Below the pieces are notes generated by a model. It had not been told where the DNA came from and searched no databases. It saw only the letters and a program-made list of their open reading frames with translations. A program made the translations under genes and the position numbers. A DNA stretch of 64,000 nt from Nocardioides sp. SLBN-35 (GTDB lineage: Bacteria > Actinomycetota > Actinomycetes > Propionibacteriales > Nocardioidaceae): assembly GCF_006715725.1 (NCBI RefSeq), contig NZ_VFNU01000001.1:1-64000 (forward strand), written 5' to 3'. This document shows positions 16,322 through 25,187 of the stretch, piece after piece. Within the stretch, counting starts at the first letter, position 1. Each line of letters begins with the position of its first letter.

Positions 16322-16989
16322 GACGCGCTCCTGGCGGCCTGCCCGAGCAACGGCTCGATGCGTGCCCAGACCTGCGCGGCGATCTCCTCGATCGGCGAGC
16401 GCGCGTCGATCACCGCGTAGTGCTCGGGGTTGCGGGCGGCGAGGTCGAGGAAGGACCGGCGCACCCGCTGGTGGAACTCCAGGCCCTCCCCCTCGATCCG
16501 GTCGCGCCCCTCGAACCGCGCCAGCCCCGCCGCCGGCTCGAGGTCGAGGACCACGGTCAGGTGGGGACGCAGGTCGCCGGTCGCCCAGCGCGAGACGTCC
16601 TCGAGCTCGTCGCGGTCCAGCGCCCGCCCGGCGCCCTGGTAGGCGAGGGTCGAGTCGACGTACCGATCGGTGATGACGACCTCGCCGCGCCCGAGCGCCG
16701 GGCGCACGAGGGTCTCGACGTGCTCGGACTTGTCGGCGAGGTAGAGCAGGAACTCGGTCTTGTGGGCCAGCTCGCCGGTCTCGGGCGACAGCACGATCCG
16801 GCGCATCTCCTTGCCGACCGGGGTGTCACCCGGCTCGTGGGTGAGACGTACGGCGAAGCCCGCCCCGGTGAGCCGGTCGTGCAGCAACCGCGACTGGGTC
16901 GACTTGCCGCCGCCCTCGCCGCCCTCGAAGCAGACGAAGACGCCGGTGTCGGCGTACTGGCCGGGCCAGCGCTGGTTCGGGGTCGTCAC
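16318..16989 (-). CDS. tmk: Thymidylate kinase
   Basis: A 223-residue dTMP kinase: P-loop FEGGEGGGKSTQ, the DR(Y/H)-type motif ITDRYVDSTLAYQG, and the LID-containing RDRIEGEGLEFHQRVR. It phosphorylates dTMP to dTDP with ATP. The start is GTG 16989. It sits between the palindrome pair that follows topA and holB. Confidence 0.94.
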   Translation of the reverse strand: MTTPNQRWPGQYADTGVFVCFEGGEGGGKSTQSRLLHDRLTGAGFAVRLTHEPGDTPVGKEMRRIVLSPETGELAHKTEFLLYLADKSEHVETLVRPALGRGEVVITDRYVDSTLAYQGAGRALDRDELEDVSRWATGDLRPHLTVVLDLEPAAGLARFEGRDRIEGEGLEFHQRVRRSFLDLAARNPEHYAVIDARSPIEEIAAQVWARIEPLLGQAARSAS

Positions 16990-17044
16990 GGGAGCAACTT
17001 ACGAGACGGGGGCGACACGGGCCATGGTCGGGGGCGAGCGCCCG

Positions 17045-17080
17045 ATCCCTCTATCCGTTCGATCGAACGGATAGAGGGAT
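17045..17080. repeat. 36-bp palindromic element 1
   Basis: A perfect 36-bp palindrome centred on CCGTTCGATCGAACGG, with arms extended by ATCCCTCTAT/ATAGAGGGAT. It is first of a tandem pair after topA, followed on the + strand by TTTT. The same core recurs at 17097, 47091 and 47142. Confidence 0.85.
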
Positions 17081-17096
17081 TTTCGGGCGCAGAATT

Positions 17097-17128
17097 CCCC
17101 CAAACCGTTCGATCGAACGATATGGGGG
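17097..17128. repeat. Palindromic element 2 (imperfect)
   Basis: Arms CCCCCAAACCGTTCGA and TCGAACGATATGGGGG with two mismatches, 50 bp centre-to-centre from element 1. It lies seven bases from the topA stop, so it could act as the topA terminator, but there is no clear U-tract in the leftward direction. The 145-bp tmk-topA gap holds nothing else. Confidence 0.75.
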
Positions 17129-17134
17129 CGGCGG

Positions 17135-19843
17135 TCACGCCTTCTTGGTCGCCTTCTTCGCCGCAGTCTTCTTCGCCGGCGCCTTCTTGGCAGCCGCCTT
17201 CTTGGCCGGCGTCTTCTTCGCGGCCGTCTTCTTCGCGCCCCGCTTCGCGGCCTTCTTGGCCGGGCCCTTCGCCCGGCGCTCGGCCAGCAGCTCGGCGGCC
17301 CGCTCGATGGTGATCGCCTCGACCGAGTCGTCCTTGCGCAGGGTGGCGTTGTACTCACCGTCGGTGACGTACTCGCCGAACCGGCCGGCCTTCACCACGA
17401 CCGGCTGCCCGGACACCGGGTCGTTGCCCAGCTCCTTGAGCGGCGGGGCCGCGGCGGCGCGGCCGCGCTGCTTGGGCTGGCTGTAGATCTTCAGGGCCTC
17501 GTCGAGGGTGATCCCGAAGATCTGGTCCTCGCTGGTGAGCGAGCGGGAGTCGCTGCCCTTCTTGAGGTACGGGCCGTAGCGGCCGTTCTGGGCGGTGATC
17601 TCCTCGCCGTCCTCGCCGACGCCGACGACGCGCGGCAGCGCGAGCAGCTTGGTGGCGTCCTCGAGGGTGACCGTGTCCAGCGACATCGACTTGAACAGCG
17701 AGCCCGTCCTGGGCTTCGCCGACTTCGGCGCGTCCTCGGGCAGCACCTCGGTGACGTAGGGGCCGAACCGGCCGTTCTTCGCCACGACCTGCAGGCCGGT
17801 CTCGGGGTGGACGCCGAGGTCGATCTCCTCGCCCGCCGGGTTGGCCAGCAGCTCGACCGCCTTGGCGACCGTCAGCTCGTCGGGCGGCAGGTCGTCGGGG
17901 ACGTTGGCGCGCTTCGCGAACGGGGCGCCGTCGTCGCCGGGCCCCTCGAGGTAGGGGCCGTACTTGCCGACCCGCAGGTGGATCCCGTCCTCCTCGGTGC
18001 CGACGGGGAAGGTCGCGAGCTCCTTGGCGTCGATGTCGCCGAGGTCGTCCACCAGCCGCTTGAGGCCGGCGAGGGTGTCCGAGCCGTAGTAGAACTCGGT
18101 GAGCTCGGCGACCCGGGACTTGTCACCCCGGGCGATGTCGTCGAGGACGTCCTCCATGCCGGCGGTGAACTGGTAGTCGATCAGCCGGGTGAAGTGCTCG
18201 GTCAGCAGCCGGACCACGGAGAACGCGATCCACGCCGGCACCAGCGCGGTGCCCTTCTTGTAGACGTAGCCGCGGTTGAGGATGGTGCCGATGATCGAGG
18301 CGTACGTCGAGGGCCGGCCGATCTGGCGGTCCTCGAGCTCCTTGATCAGCGTGGCCTCGGTGTAGCGGGCCGGCGGCTTGGTCTCGTGCCCGTTGGCGGA
18401 CAGCGAGGCGGCGGAGACCGCGTCGCCCTCGACCAGGTTGGGCAGCCGGGTCTCCTGGTCGTCCTTGGCGGCGTTGTCGTCGGTGCCCTCGACGTACGCC
18501 TTGAGGAATCCGTGGAAGGTGATCACGCGGCCGGACGCGGAGAACACGACGTCCTCGCCGGTCGTGGCGGCGCCGCCCAGGCGGATGGTCACCGACTGGC
18601 CGACGGCGTCCTTCATCTGCGAGGCGACGGTGCGCATCCAGATCAGCTCGTAGAGCCGGAACTGGTCGCCGGTCAGCCCGGTCTGCGCCGGGGTGCGGAA
18701 CGAGTCGCCCGCGGGACGGATCGCCTCGTGCGCCTCCTGTGCGTTCTTGACCTTGCTGGTGTAGGTGCGCGGGGCGTCGGGGACGTACTCCGCGCCGTAC
18801 AGCTCCTGCACCTGCGAGCGGGCCGCGCCGATCGCACTGCCCGACAGCGTGGTGCTGTCGGTACGCATGTAGGTGATGAAGCCGTTCTCGTACAGCCGCT
18901 GGGCCACGCTCATCGTGACCGACGCGCTCATGCCGAGCTTGCGGCTGGCCTCCTGCTGGAGGGTGGTGGTGCGGAACGGCGGGTACGGCGAGCGGCGGTA
19001 CGGCTTGGCCTCGACCGAGCGGACGTCGTACGTCGTGTCGGCGAGCGCCGCGACGAGCGCCTCGGCGCGGCGCTGGTCGAGGTGGACCACGTCGGCCTTG
19101 GCCTTGAGCTGGCCGTCCTGGCCGAAGTTGGAGCCGGACGCGACGCGGGTGCCGTCGACGCTGTGGACCTTGGCGGGGAACATCCGCTGGTCGTGCTTGC
19201 TGCCGGCGTCGAAGGTGCCCTCGAGGTCCCAGTAGGAGGCGACCTTGAAGGCCATCCGCTCCTTCTCGCGGTCGACCACGAGCCGGGTCGCGACCGACTG
19301 CACGCGGCCGGCGGACAGGCCGGACATGACCTTGCGCCACAGCACCGGCGAGACCTCGTAGCCGTAGAGGCGGTCGAGCAGCCGGCGGGTCTCCTGGGCC
19401 TCGACGAGGTCCATGTCGAGCTCGCGCGGGTTGGCGGCGGCCTCCTGGATGGCGGCCTTGGTGATCTCGTGGAAGACCATCCGCTTGACGGGGATGTTCT
19501 TCGGCTTCAGCTCGTCGAGGAGGTGCCAGGCGATCGCCTCTCCCTCGCGGTCCTCATCGGTGGCGAGGAAGAGCTCGTCGGCGTCCTTGAGCAGGCTCTT
19601 GAGCTTGGAGATGTGGCTCTTCTTGTCGCGGGGCACGACGTAGTAGGGCTCGAACCCGTTGTCGACGTCGATCGCGAGCCGCCCCCACGGCTTGTCCTTG
19701 ATCTTCGCCGGGGTGTCGGCCGCGTTGTTGGGGAGGTCACGGATGTGGCCGATGGAGGACTCGACGACATAGCCGTCGCCGAGGTACCCGCCGATGGTGC
19801 GGGCCTTGGCCGGCGACTCGACGATCACCAACTTGTGGGACAC
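17135..19843 (-). CDS. topA: DNA topoisomerase I
   Basis: A 902-residue type IA topoisomerase. TOPRIM domain at the N terminus (VIVESPAKARTI, then ATDEDREGEAIAWH), active-site Tyr in NGFITYMRTDSTTLS (about residue 330), then several Topo_C repeats of the type GRFGPYVTE and RYGPYLKKG. A tail of about 45 residues made of KKxAAK repeats is typical of actinobacterial TopA and aids relaxation. It relaxes negative supercoils. GTG start with GAAGGT upstream. It keeps the usual position near tmk and holB. Confidence 0.96.
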   Translation of the reverse strand: MSHKLVIVESPAKARTIGGYLGDGYVVESSIGHIRDLPNNAADTPAKIKDKPWGRLAIDVDNGFEPYYVVPRDKKSHISKLKSLLKDADELFLATDEDREGEAIAWHLLDELKPKNIPVKRMVFHEITKAAIQEAAANPRELDMDLVEAQETRRLLDRLYGYEVSPVLWRKVMSGLSAGRVQSVATRLVVDREKERMAFKVASYWDLEGTFDAGSKHDQRMFPAKVHSVDGTRVASGSNFGQDGQLKAKADVVHLDQRRAEALVAALADTTYDVRSVEAKPYRRSPYPPFRTTTLQQEASRKLGMSASVTMSVAQRLYENGFITYMRTDSTTLSGSAIGAARSQVQELYGAEYVPDAPRTYTSKVKNAQEAHEAIRPAGDSFRTPAQTGLTGDQFRLYELIWMRTVASQMKDAVGQSVTIRLGGAATTGEDVVFSASGRVITFHGFLKAYVEGTDDNAAKDDQETRLPNLVEGDAVSAASLSANGHETKPPARYTEATLIKELEDRQIGRPSTYASIIGTILNRGYVYKKGTALVPAWIAFSVVRLLTEHFTRLIDYQFTAGMEDVLDDIARGDKSRVAELTEFYYGSDTLAGLKRLVDDLGDIDAKELATFPVGTEEDGIHLRVGKYGPYLEGPGDDGAPFAKRANVPDDLPPDELTVAKAVELLANPAGEEIDLGVHPETGLQVVAKNGRFGPYVTEVLPEDAPKSAKPRTGSLFKSMSLDTVTLEDATKLLALPRVVGVGEDGEEITAQNGRYGPYLKKGSDSRSLTSEDQIFGITLDEALKIYSQPKQRGRAAAAPPLKELGNDPVSGQPVVVKAGRFGEYVTDGEYNATLRKDDSVEAITIERAAELLAERRAKGPAKKAAKRGAKKTAAKKTPAKKAAAKKAPAKKTAAKKATKKA

Positions 19844-19948
19844 AGGGACCTTCTCTACTACTCGTGCGCTGCCTGATTCGGCGGTTCACGGTAGCGCGTG
19901 GTGTCGAGCGCCGTCGCCAGTGGCGTCCAGAGTGGTCGTCCTCCGGAG

Positions 19949-20070
19949 GTCGAGGAGGCCGCCCGCGGCCGTCACGAGACCCCCCGCGCACCGATGCCGG
20001 GACCCACCCGCAAACAGTCCCGGCAGCACGGCCAGGCGTCTCGTGACGGTTGCTGCGCAACCTCCTCGAC
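19949..20070. repeat. Nested cruciform-like palindromic element (122 bp)
   Basis: Three nested stems fill most of the 238-bp gap before topA: GTCGAGGAGG/CCTCCTCGAC (19949-19958 with 20061-20070), CCGTCACGAGAC/GTCTCGTGACGG (19969-19980 with 20038-20049) and TGCCGGGAC/GTCCCGGCA (19995-20003 with 20017-20025). Between the outer stems sit two mini-hairpins, CCGC-CC-GCGG and TTGC-TGC-GCAA. All stems are perfect. It resembles a large REP-type mobile palindrome; a topA leader role is also possible. Confidence 0.75.
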
Positions 20071-20081
20071 GTCCGAGGGCG

Positions 20082-21116
20082 TCAGCCGACCTTGATCTGG
20101 TCGATGACGCCCTCGTTGGTGCTGATCAGGTCGTCGTGACCGAGCGCCGCCATGCCGATGTAGATGCCGTAGGTGGCCGGGTCGCCGGTGTCGACGACGA
20201 TCACGTCGGTGAGGTCGCCCTCGGCCTGGACCTCGGGGGTGTCGACGCGCACCTCGGCGGTGATCCGGTACGCCGGCTTGCCGTCGACCGTGGTCTCCTC
20301 GTTGACCTTGTCGGTGCGCCCGGTGAAGCCGCTGTAGACGTTCTCGCTGCCGGTCAGGCATTGCATGACCACCTCGGCCGCGGTGGCGAGGTCGTCGAAG
20401 CCGTTGTCGCGCGGCAGGGCGCCGACACCGGTCAGGCTGATCCACTTCTCCTCGACGTTCGTGTACTGCAGCACGAACGCGTTCGCGAACCCGAACGAGA
20501 CCTGGTCGCCGGTGGCGAGCTCGTACGCCGGGTTGCGCGGGATGCTCAGACCGCCGCCGGTCAGCTCCGGGGCGGCCGGGTCGGGGTCGGTCGCCGGCTC
20601 CGGCGAGCCGCCGGTGCACTGGATGCCGGTGGGCTTCACGGTGCTGGAGGACCCGTCGGTCGGCTCGGAGCCCTCGGACTTCTCGCTCTGCGAGCTGTCG
20701 TCGTCGGCCTTGCGGTCGCCGTTGTCGTCGTCGCCGGTCAGGGCGCGGATGCCGAAGAAGCCGCCCACACCGAGCAGCACGAGCGCCACCACCGCGGCGA
20801 TCACGATCACGACCGTCTTGTTGCCGCCACCACCACCGGGGGCCGGCGCGGGGCTCCACTGCTGCGAGTAGCCGCCGCCGTACCCGGGGGGCGGGGCCGG
20901 AGGGGCCGGCGGTCCGGCCGGGCCGGGCGCGGGCGGCGGGGTCGGCACGGCGCCGTACTGCGTGGGCGCGGCCGGCGGCGGCGTCGCCGGGGTGTCGGCC
21001 GGGCGGGCACCGCCGGAGGGCTGGGTGGTGGTCATCTGGCTCCACGCCTGACCGTCCCAGTAGCGGTAGGTGTCGGGCGCTCCCGCGGGGTCGGGGTACC
21101 AGCCTGCGTTCGTCAC
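20082..21116 (-). CDS. DUF2510 membrane protein with extracytoplasmic domain
   Basis: A 344-residue protein. The N terminus is a DUF2510 motif (AGWYPDPAG, YRYWDGQAWS), then a Pro/Gly-rich cytoplasmic linker, one membrane span (VVIVIAAVVALVLLGVGG, about residues 117-134), an acidic Ser-rich stalk and an extracytoplasmic domain of about 170 residues with two Cys. The GTG start at 21116 is right at the DUF2510 motif. Function unknown; envelope-associated by topology. Confidence 0.82.
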   Translation of the reverse strand: MTNAGWYPDPAGAPDTYRYWDGQAWSQMTTTQPSGGARPADTPATPPPAAPTQYGAVPTPPPAPGPAGPPAPPAPPPGYGGGYSQQWSPAPAPGGGGGNKTVVIVIAAVVALVLLGVGGFFGIRALTGDDDNGDRKADDDSSQSEKSEGSEPTDGSSSTVKPTGIQCTGGSPEPATDPDPAAPELTGGGLSIPRNPAYELATGDQVSFGFANAFVLQYTNVEEKWISLTGVGALPRDNGFDDLATAAEVVMQCLTGSENVYSGFTGRTDKVNEETTVDGKPAYRITAEVRVDTPEVQAEGDLTDVIVVDTGDPATYGIYIGMAALGHDDLISTNEGVIDQIKVG

Positions 21117-21126
21117 GGGGACCAGC

Positions 21127-22623
21127 CTACGAGTCGGCCGGAGCGAGGAACCCCTCGGCGACCAGCTCGGCCAGCTCGGGCAGGTAGACCTCCCGCAGGC
21201 TGGCGGGATCGCGCTCCAGCAGGTGGCCCACGGCATCGATGAGCTGGCCGAGCGGCAGCTCGCCGTCACAGGCGCCGGCGACGGCGGCCGCGACCGTGTC
21301 GACCTGACGCGCGCGCCGGAAGCCGCGCTGCTGGCGCAGCACGATGGTGGCCGGGTCCTCGGCGCCGACCGGGCCACTGGTCTCCTGGACCACGTCCTCG
21401 CGGATCACGAGCCTGGTGTCGGCGTCGAGCGCGCTCGCCGCCTGTGCGGACTCCGCCCACGCGGCGATGGCCGGCGCGATCGGCTGCTCGACGTCGTAGG
21501 GCCACTCGAGGAGGTCGCGGTGCAGGGTCGGGGTGGCCGCACCCTCGCGGCGGCGCAGGTTGATCCAGCCGAAGCCGATCCCGCCGACGCCCTGCTCCTC
21601 GAGCCAGGACAGCCAGGTGTCGTAGCGGTGCGAGTACGACGCCGGGTCGCCGCCCGTGGCCGGGTGGTGGCCGGCGTCCTTGAGCCAGAGCTCGACGTAC
21701 GACGCCGGGTCGAGCACCTCGCGCTGGACGACCAGCGCGTCGCACTCGTCGGGCAGCCAGGTCGCGAGCCGCTCGTCCCACGGCCGGTCGCGGTCGATCA
21801 CCCAGTTGGCGAGCACCTGGCACCAGCCGCCGTCGGCGAGGTGGTCGGGCGCCGTACGCACGATGTGCTCGACGACCTGGTCGCCCGGCAGGCCCGAGTC
21901 GCGATAGACCAGCCGCTCACCGGTCGCCGGCGAGATCACGAACGGCGGGTTGGTGGCGATCAGGTCGAACCGCTCCCCCGCCACCGGCGCGAAGAACGAC
22001 CCGTCGCGTACGTCGACCTTGTCGTCGACATCGTTGAGGGCCGCGTTGAACCGCGCGATCGCGAGCGCCCGCTGGTTGACGTCGGTCGCGACCACCCGGT
22101 CGCTGTGGGTGGCCAGGTGCAGCGCCTGCACGCCGCAGCCGGTGCCGAGGTCCAGGGCGCTGCCGACGTCGTGGCGCAGGGTCAGCTGGGCCAGGCTCGA
22201 GGAGGCGGGGCTGATGCCGAGGACGTAGTCGCCGGTCACCGTCGTCGCCACGCCGTCGAGCCCGGGCGTCAGGTCGCTGACGACCCACAGGTCGCCCTCC
22301 TCGCTGGCGTAGGGCCGCACGTCCAGCCGGGCCGCCACCTCCCCGACGCTCTGCACCAGCGCCCCCGCGTTGGCGAGCCTGTCGACCAGCCCCGGCAGCG
22401 CCCGCTCGGCCTCCTCGACGCGCACCGAGGTCTGCAGCAGGAAGAGGCGCACCAGGGTCGCGAGCGGGCCGCCGTCCGTCGTACGCCGGCGTCCGGGTGT
22501 CGTCTCGTTGCGCGACAGCGCCTGGTGGGCCTGCGGGCCGAGCAGCTCGCTGACCGCGTCGTAGGTGAAGTCGGCGGCGAGCAGGGCGTCGCGCAGCGGG
22601 GCGGCGAGGGGGATCGGCAGCAC
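21127..22623 (-). CDS. Class I SAM methyltransferase, HemK/PrmC-like
   Basis: A 498-residue protein. The middle carries a Rossmann methyltransferase with ALDLGTGCGVQALHLA (motif I), VVATDVNQRALAIAR (motif II) and the amide-methylase signature NPPF (about residue 240). N-terminal (about 1-140) and C-terminal (about 330-498) extensions make it a distinct actinobacterial family. NPPF suggests methylation of an amide or exocyclic amine; the substrate is unknown. Confidence 0.85.
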   Translation of the reverse strand: MLPIPLAAPLRDALLAADFTYDAVSELLGPQAHQALSRNETTPGRRRTTDGGPLATLVRLFLLQTSVRVEEAERALPGLVDRLANAGALVQSVGEVAARLDVRPYASEEGDLWVVSDLTPGLDGVATTVTGDYVLGISPASSSLAQLTLRHDVGSALDLGTGCGVQALHLATHSDRVVATDVNQRALAIARFNAALNDVDDKVDVRDGSFFAPVAGERFDLIATNPPFVISPATGERLVYRDSGLPGDQVVEHIVRTAPDHLADGGWCQVLANWVIDRDRPWDERLATWLPDECDALVVQREVLDPASYVELWLKDAGHHPATGGDPASYSHRYDTWLSWLEEQGVGGIGFGWINLRRREGAATPTLHRDLLEWPYDVEQPIAPAIAAWAESAQAASALDADTRLVIREDVVQETSGPVGAEDPATIVLRQQRGFRRARQVDTVAAAVAGACDGELPLGQLIDAVGHLLERDPASLREVYLPELAELVAEGFLAPADS

Positions 22624-22661
22624 GGGACAACGCTAGTCGGCGCTGGGCCCGGTGCTCGCCG

Positions 22662-22718
22662 CGCATCTGACGAATGGGCTGTGATTCTGCCGCTTCCACA
22701 GCCCATTCGTCAGATGCG
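22662..22718. repeat. Long inverted repeat, 22-bp perfect arms
   Basis: Arms begin CGCATCTGACGAATGGGC (22662-22683) and end GCCCATTCGTCAGATGCG (22697-22718), perfect over 22 bp with a 13-base loop. It sits in the gap between two leftward genes, so it could be a terminator for the DUF6069 gene, but the long arms without a U-tract look more like a mobile palindrome. Confidence 0.8.
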
Positions 22719-22733
22719 TCAGTCCACCGTGCC

Positions 22734-23165
22734 TCACCCGCGGGCGAGGCGCCCGGCGAGGATCGGGATCACGATCGCGGCGGCGACGACGTGCAGCGTC
22801 ATCAGGGTGAGCGCCGAGGCGACGTCGAAGCCGAAGGTCGCGTCCGGCACCACGGAGAGCGCGGTGAGGGCGAGGGTCGTGCGCACGAAGGTCGAATGCG
22901 GACGCCGGGCCTTGCGGGCGAGGACGGCGGCGAGGCCGACGCCGATCAGCGAGAAGACGAAGCTCAGCTGGGTGAACCCGAGGATCGGGATCGAGGCACC
23001 GGACTCGTCGGCGAAGGAGACACCCGCCGCGGAGGCGATCGCGGCGAGGGTGGTGGTGACGACCGAGGCGGCGGCCGCGGCGGCGACGCCGTGCTTCCAG
23101 ACGGTACGGCGGACCGGGGTGGCGGTGACGGGGGTGACGGTGACCTGGGCGGTGGTGGTGGACAT
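22734..23165 (-). CDS. DUF6069-type four-span membrane protein
   Basis: A 143-residue integral membrane protein. After a Thr/Val-rich cytoplasmic start come four hydrophobic segments (about residues 26-46, 60-82, 92-108, 112-138), with a conserved DATFGFD-type loop. This matches the DUF6069 family, which has no known role. Divergent from the YciI gene. Confidence 0.7.
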   Translation of the reverse strand: MSTTTAQVTVTPVTATPVRRTVWKHGVAAAAAASVVTTTLAAIASAAGVSFADESGASIPILGFTQLSFVFSLIGVGLAAVLARKARRPHSTFVRTTLALTALSVVPDATFGFDVASALTLMTLHVVAAAIVIPILAGRLARG

Positions 23166-23360
23166 CTCTGCTCCTGGGGTGTGAGCGGCGGGCCCGGTGG
23201 CCTGCCTGTACCGGTACTACGAACGCCGAGGACGCGGTTCGACACAGGCCAGAGAAAAAGATCTGGCGATCTCGGGGTGGCGGCTGTCGGATCCGTGTGG
23301 TGGCGTTCGTGGTGAGGACAGGAGGCGGTCATCGGGACCGCCCGAACGAGGAGCGACGAC
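23166..23360. promoter_or_regulatory. Divergent intergenic region (195 bp)
   Basis: Separates the DUF6069 gene from the YciI gene. It has the palindrome GTACCGGTAC and a hairpin GGCGGTC/GACCGCC just before the YciI ribosome site. No strong promoter could be assigned, but these palindromes are plausible operator sites. Confidence 0.3.
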
Positions 23361-23726
23361 ATGACGACGTACCTGATGTCCGTGCACGGACCCACCGAGA
23401 TGACCGACGAGTTCTACGGCTACGGGTCGAAGGAGGAGATGGAGCAGTCCTTCGCCGAGACGGGCGCGTTCAACGAGCAGCTGAAGAACGACGGCTACTG
23501 GGTCTTCGCCGGCGGCCTGGCCCCCGCGACGACCGCCACCGTGGTCGACGGGCAGGGCGAGACGCCGGTGATGACCGACGGGCCGTACCTGGAGACCAAG
23601 GAGGCGATCGCCGGGTTCTGGGTGATCGAGGTGCCCGACCTCGACGTGGCGCTCAGGTTGGCCGCTGAGGCGTCGCGGGTGTGCCGGGGCACGGTCGAGG
23701 TCAGGCCGTTCGACGGGCTCGCCTGA
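23361..23726 (+). CDS. YciI/DGPF-family protein
   Basis: A 121-residue protein with the DGPYLETKE motif (about residues 74-82) of the YCII-related/DGPF family, a dimeric alpha/beta ferredoxin-like fold. Actinobacterial members are often beside ECF sigma factors, but none is nearby here. The ATG has GAACGAGGAG upstream. Enzymatic role unknown. Confidence 0.85.
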   Translation: MTTYLMSVHGPTEMTDEFYGYGSKEEMEQSFAETGAFNEQLKNDGYWVFAGGLAPATTATVVDGQGETPVMTDGPYLETKEAIAGFWVIEVPDLDVALRLAAEASRVCRGTVEVRPFDGLA

Positions 23727-23855
23727 GCCGTTGAACGACCACGTGGCGCACACCTCCGCCTGACCGACCAGTGTTTGGTGATGGCTCTCGCGGGCAGGTG
23801 TCCGGCGCGGTCGAACCTGGCCGCACCTTCGACGCCCGTGGAGGAGACGTTGGCA

Positions 23856-25100
23856 ATGCAGTTGAACGGAAGAAGCGGCCGGAGACTCCGTCGTCGCACG
23901 ACGAACCTCGCCGTGGCCGGAGCGACGGCGCTCGGCCTGGCCGTGCTCGGTGCGCCCGCCCCCGGCAGCGCTGTCACCCCCGGGCAGGGCTACCAGCCGG
24001 TGCGGCAGTTCGTCGTCGACGGGGACAACGACATCGCGGTCAATGTGACTACGGGCGACGTCTACGTCACCGACTCCGTCTTCGACCGAGTCAAGCGCTA
24101 CAGCCCGTCCGGCGCACTGCTCGCCAGTGTCGACGTCGCCGAGGCGGACGGGATCGACGTTGGCCCGCAGGGCCACCTCTACCTCGCTGACGAGGACGGT
24201 GTCACCGTCTTCATGCCCGACCTCAGCCAGCGCGCCTACTTCCCCGTCGAGAACATCGGAGTCACCGACGTTGCTGTCAGCCCGACCACGGGCGACGTCT
24301 ACGTGACCGACGTGGTCGACGACGAGGTCATCCGCTACTCGGCAACCGGCACCTTCCTCGGCCGCTGGGGAAGCTCGGGCAGTGGTGACGGCCAGCTGGA
24401 CAACCCGCAGTCCATCGCCGTCGGTCCCGGCGGCGATGTCTACGTCGGCGAGCGATGGAACAACCGCGTCTCGCGGTTCAGCGCCACCGGCGTGTTCCTC
24501 GGCAAGTGGGGTCAGCTCGGCACGACGCCGGGGAGCTTCCACTGGCCGCGCGGTCTGGCGACCGACAACCAGGGCAACGTCTACGTGGCCGACTACGCCG
24601 ACGGCGCGGCTCAGGGTGGCCGCGTCCAGGTCTTCACCGGCACCGGCGGCTACCTGACGAGCATCGGCGCCTTCAACGCCGCCCCGTTCGGCTCCTTCGG
24701 TCCGCGCGACGTCGACGTCGACACCGCCGGTCGGGTGCACGTCATCGCGCACGCCCCGAGCCTCGGCAACTCCGTGACCACCTTCGCGCCGTTCGTACCG
24801 GCGACCGACACTGGCACCGCCACGGTCGTGAAGCCGAAGGGCGCGCTCAAGCTCCAGGGCAAGCGGATCAAGATCACCGTGAAGTGCGCCGCAGGAGCGG
24901 CATGCACGGGCGTGGCGACCGTGACGGTCAAGGGCAAGTCGATCACCAAACCGAAGGGCTACTCGATCCCGGCAGGCAAGAAGAAGGTGATCACCGTGAA
25001 GGCCACCAAGAAGGGACTCAAGCTCCTGCGCAAGAAGGCCGTCACCAAGGCCCTGGTCACGGTGCATGGCGGGCAGCGGACGGTCAAGATCCACCGCTGA
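23856..25100 (+). CDS. Secreted NHL-repeat beta-propeller protein
   Basis: A 414-residue secreted protein: signal peptide (about residues 1-38, AVAGATALGLAVLGAPAPGSA), then five or six NHL-type blades, each with a DVYVTD or VYVGERW strand and an F-S-A-TG-FLG-WG pattern, and a Lys-rich beta domain of about 90 residues at the C terminus. GGAGGAG nine bases before ATG 23856 fixes the start; upstream frames are not supported. Probably binds an extracellular ligand; unknown which. Confidence 0.82.
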   Translation: MQLNGRSGRRLRRRTTNLAVAGATALGLAVLGAPAPGSAVTPGQGYQPVRQFVVDGDNDIAVNVTTGDVYVTDSVFDRVKRYSPSGALLASVDVAEADGIDVGPQGHLYLADEDGVTVFMPDLSQRAYFPVENIGVTDVAVSPTTGDVYVTDVVDDEVIRYSATGTFLGRWGSSGSGDGQLDNPQSIAVGPGGDVYVGERWNNRVSRFSATGVFLGKWGQLGTTPGSFHWPRGLATDNQGNVYVADYADGAAQGGRVQVFTGTGGYLTSIGAFNAAPFGSFGPRDVDVDTAGRVHVIAHAPSLGNSVTTFAPFVPATDTGTATVVKPKGALKLQGKRIKITVKCAAGAACTGVATVTVKGKSITKPKGYSIPAGKKKVITVKATKKGLKLLRKKAVTKALVTVHGGQRTVKIHR

Positions 25101-25127
25101 CACGCCGCACGACGTCGCGCGAGCACA

Positions 25128-25159
25128 GGGGCCCGGTCGCCATTCGGCGGCCGGGCCCC
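25128..25159. terminator. Bidirectional hairpin terminator
   Basis: GGGGCCCGG (25128-25136) pairs with CCGGGCCCC (25151-25159) between convergent genes (NHL protein and M14 peptidase). No long U-tract. Confidence 0.6.
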
Positions 25160-25187
25160 GTTCGCACTCGGCGGCCGATCGGGGCCG

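Noticed and set aside
17045..17128. CRISPR array
   Set aside because: Only two elements, fully palindromic, with flanks that vary together in each copy; no spacers or cas genes in the window.
17807..19876. 689-codon + strand frame opposite topA
   Set aside because: Antisense shadow of a clear topoisomerase I; composition is repetitive Val/Gly/Leu/Arg.
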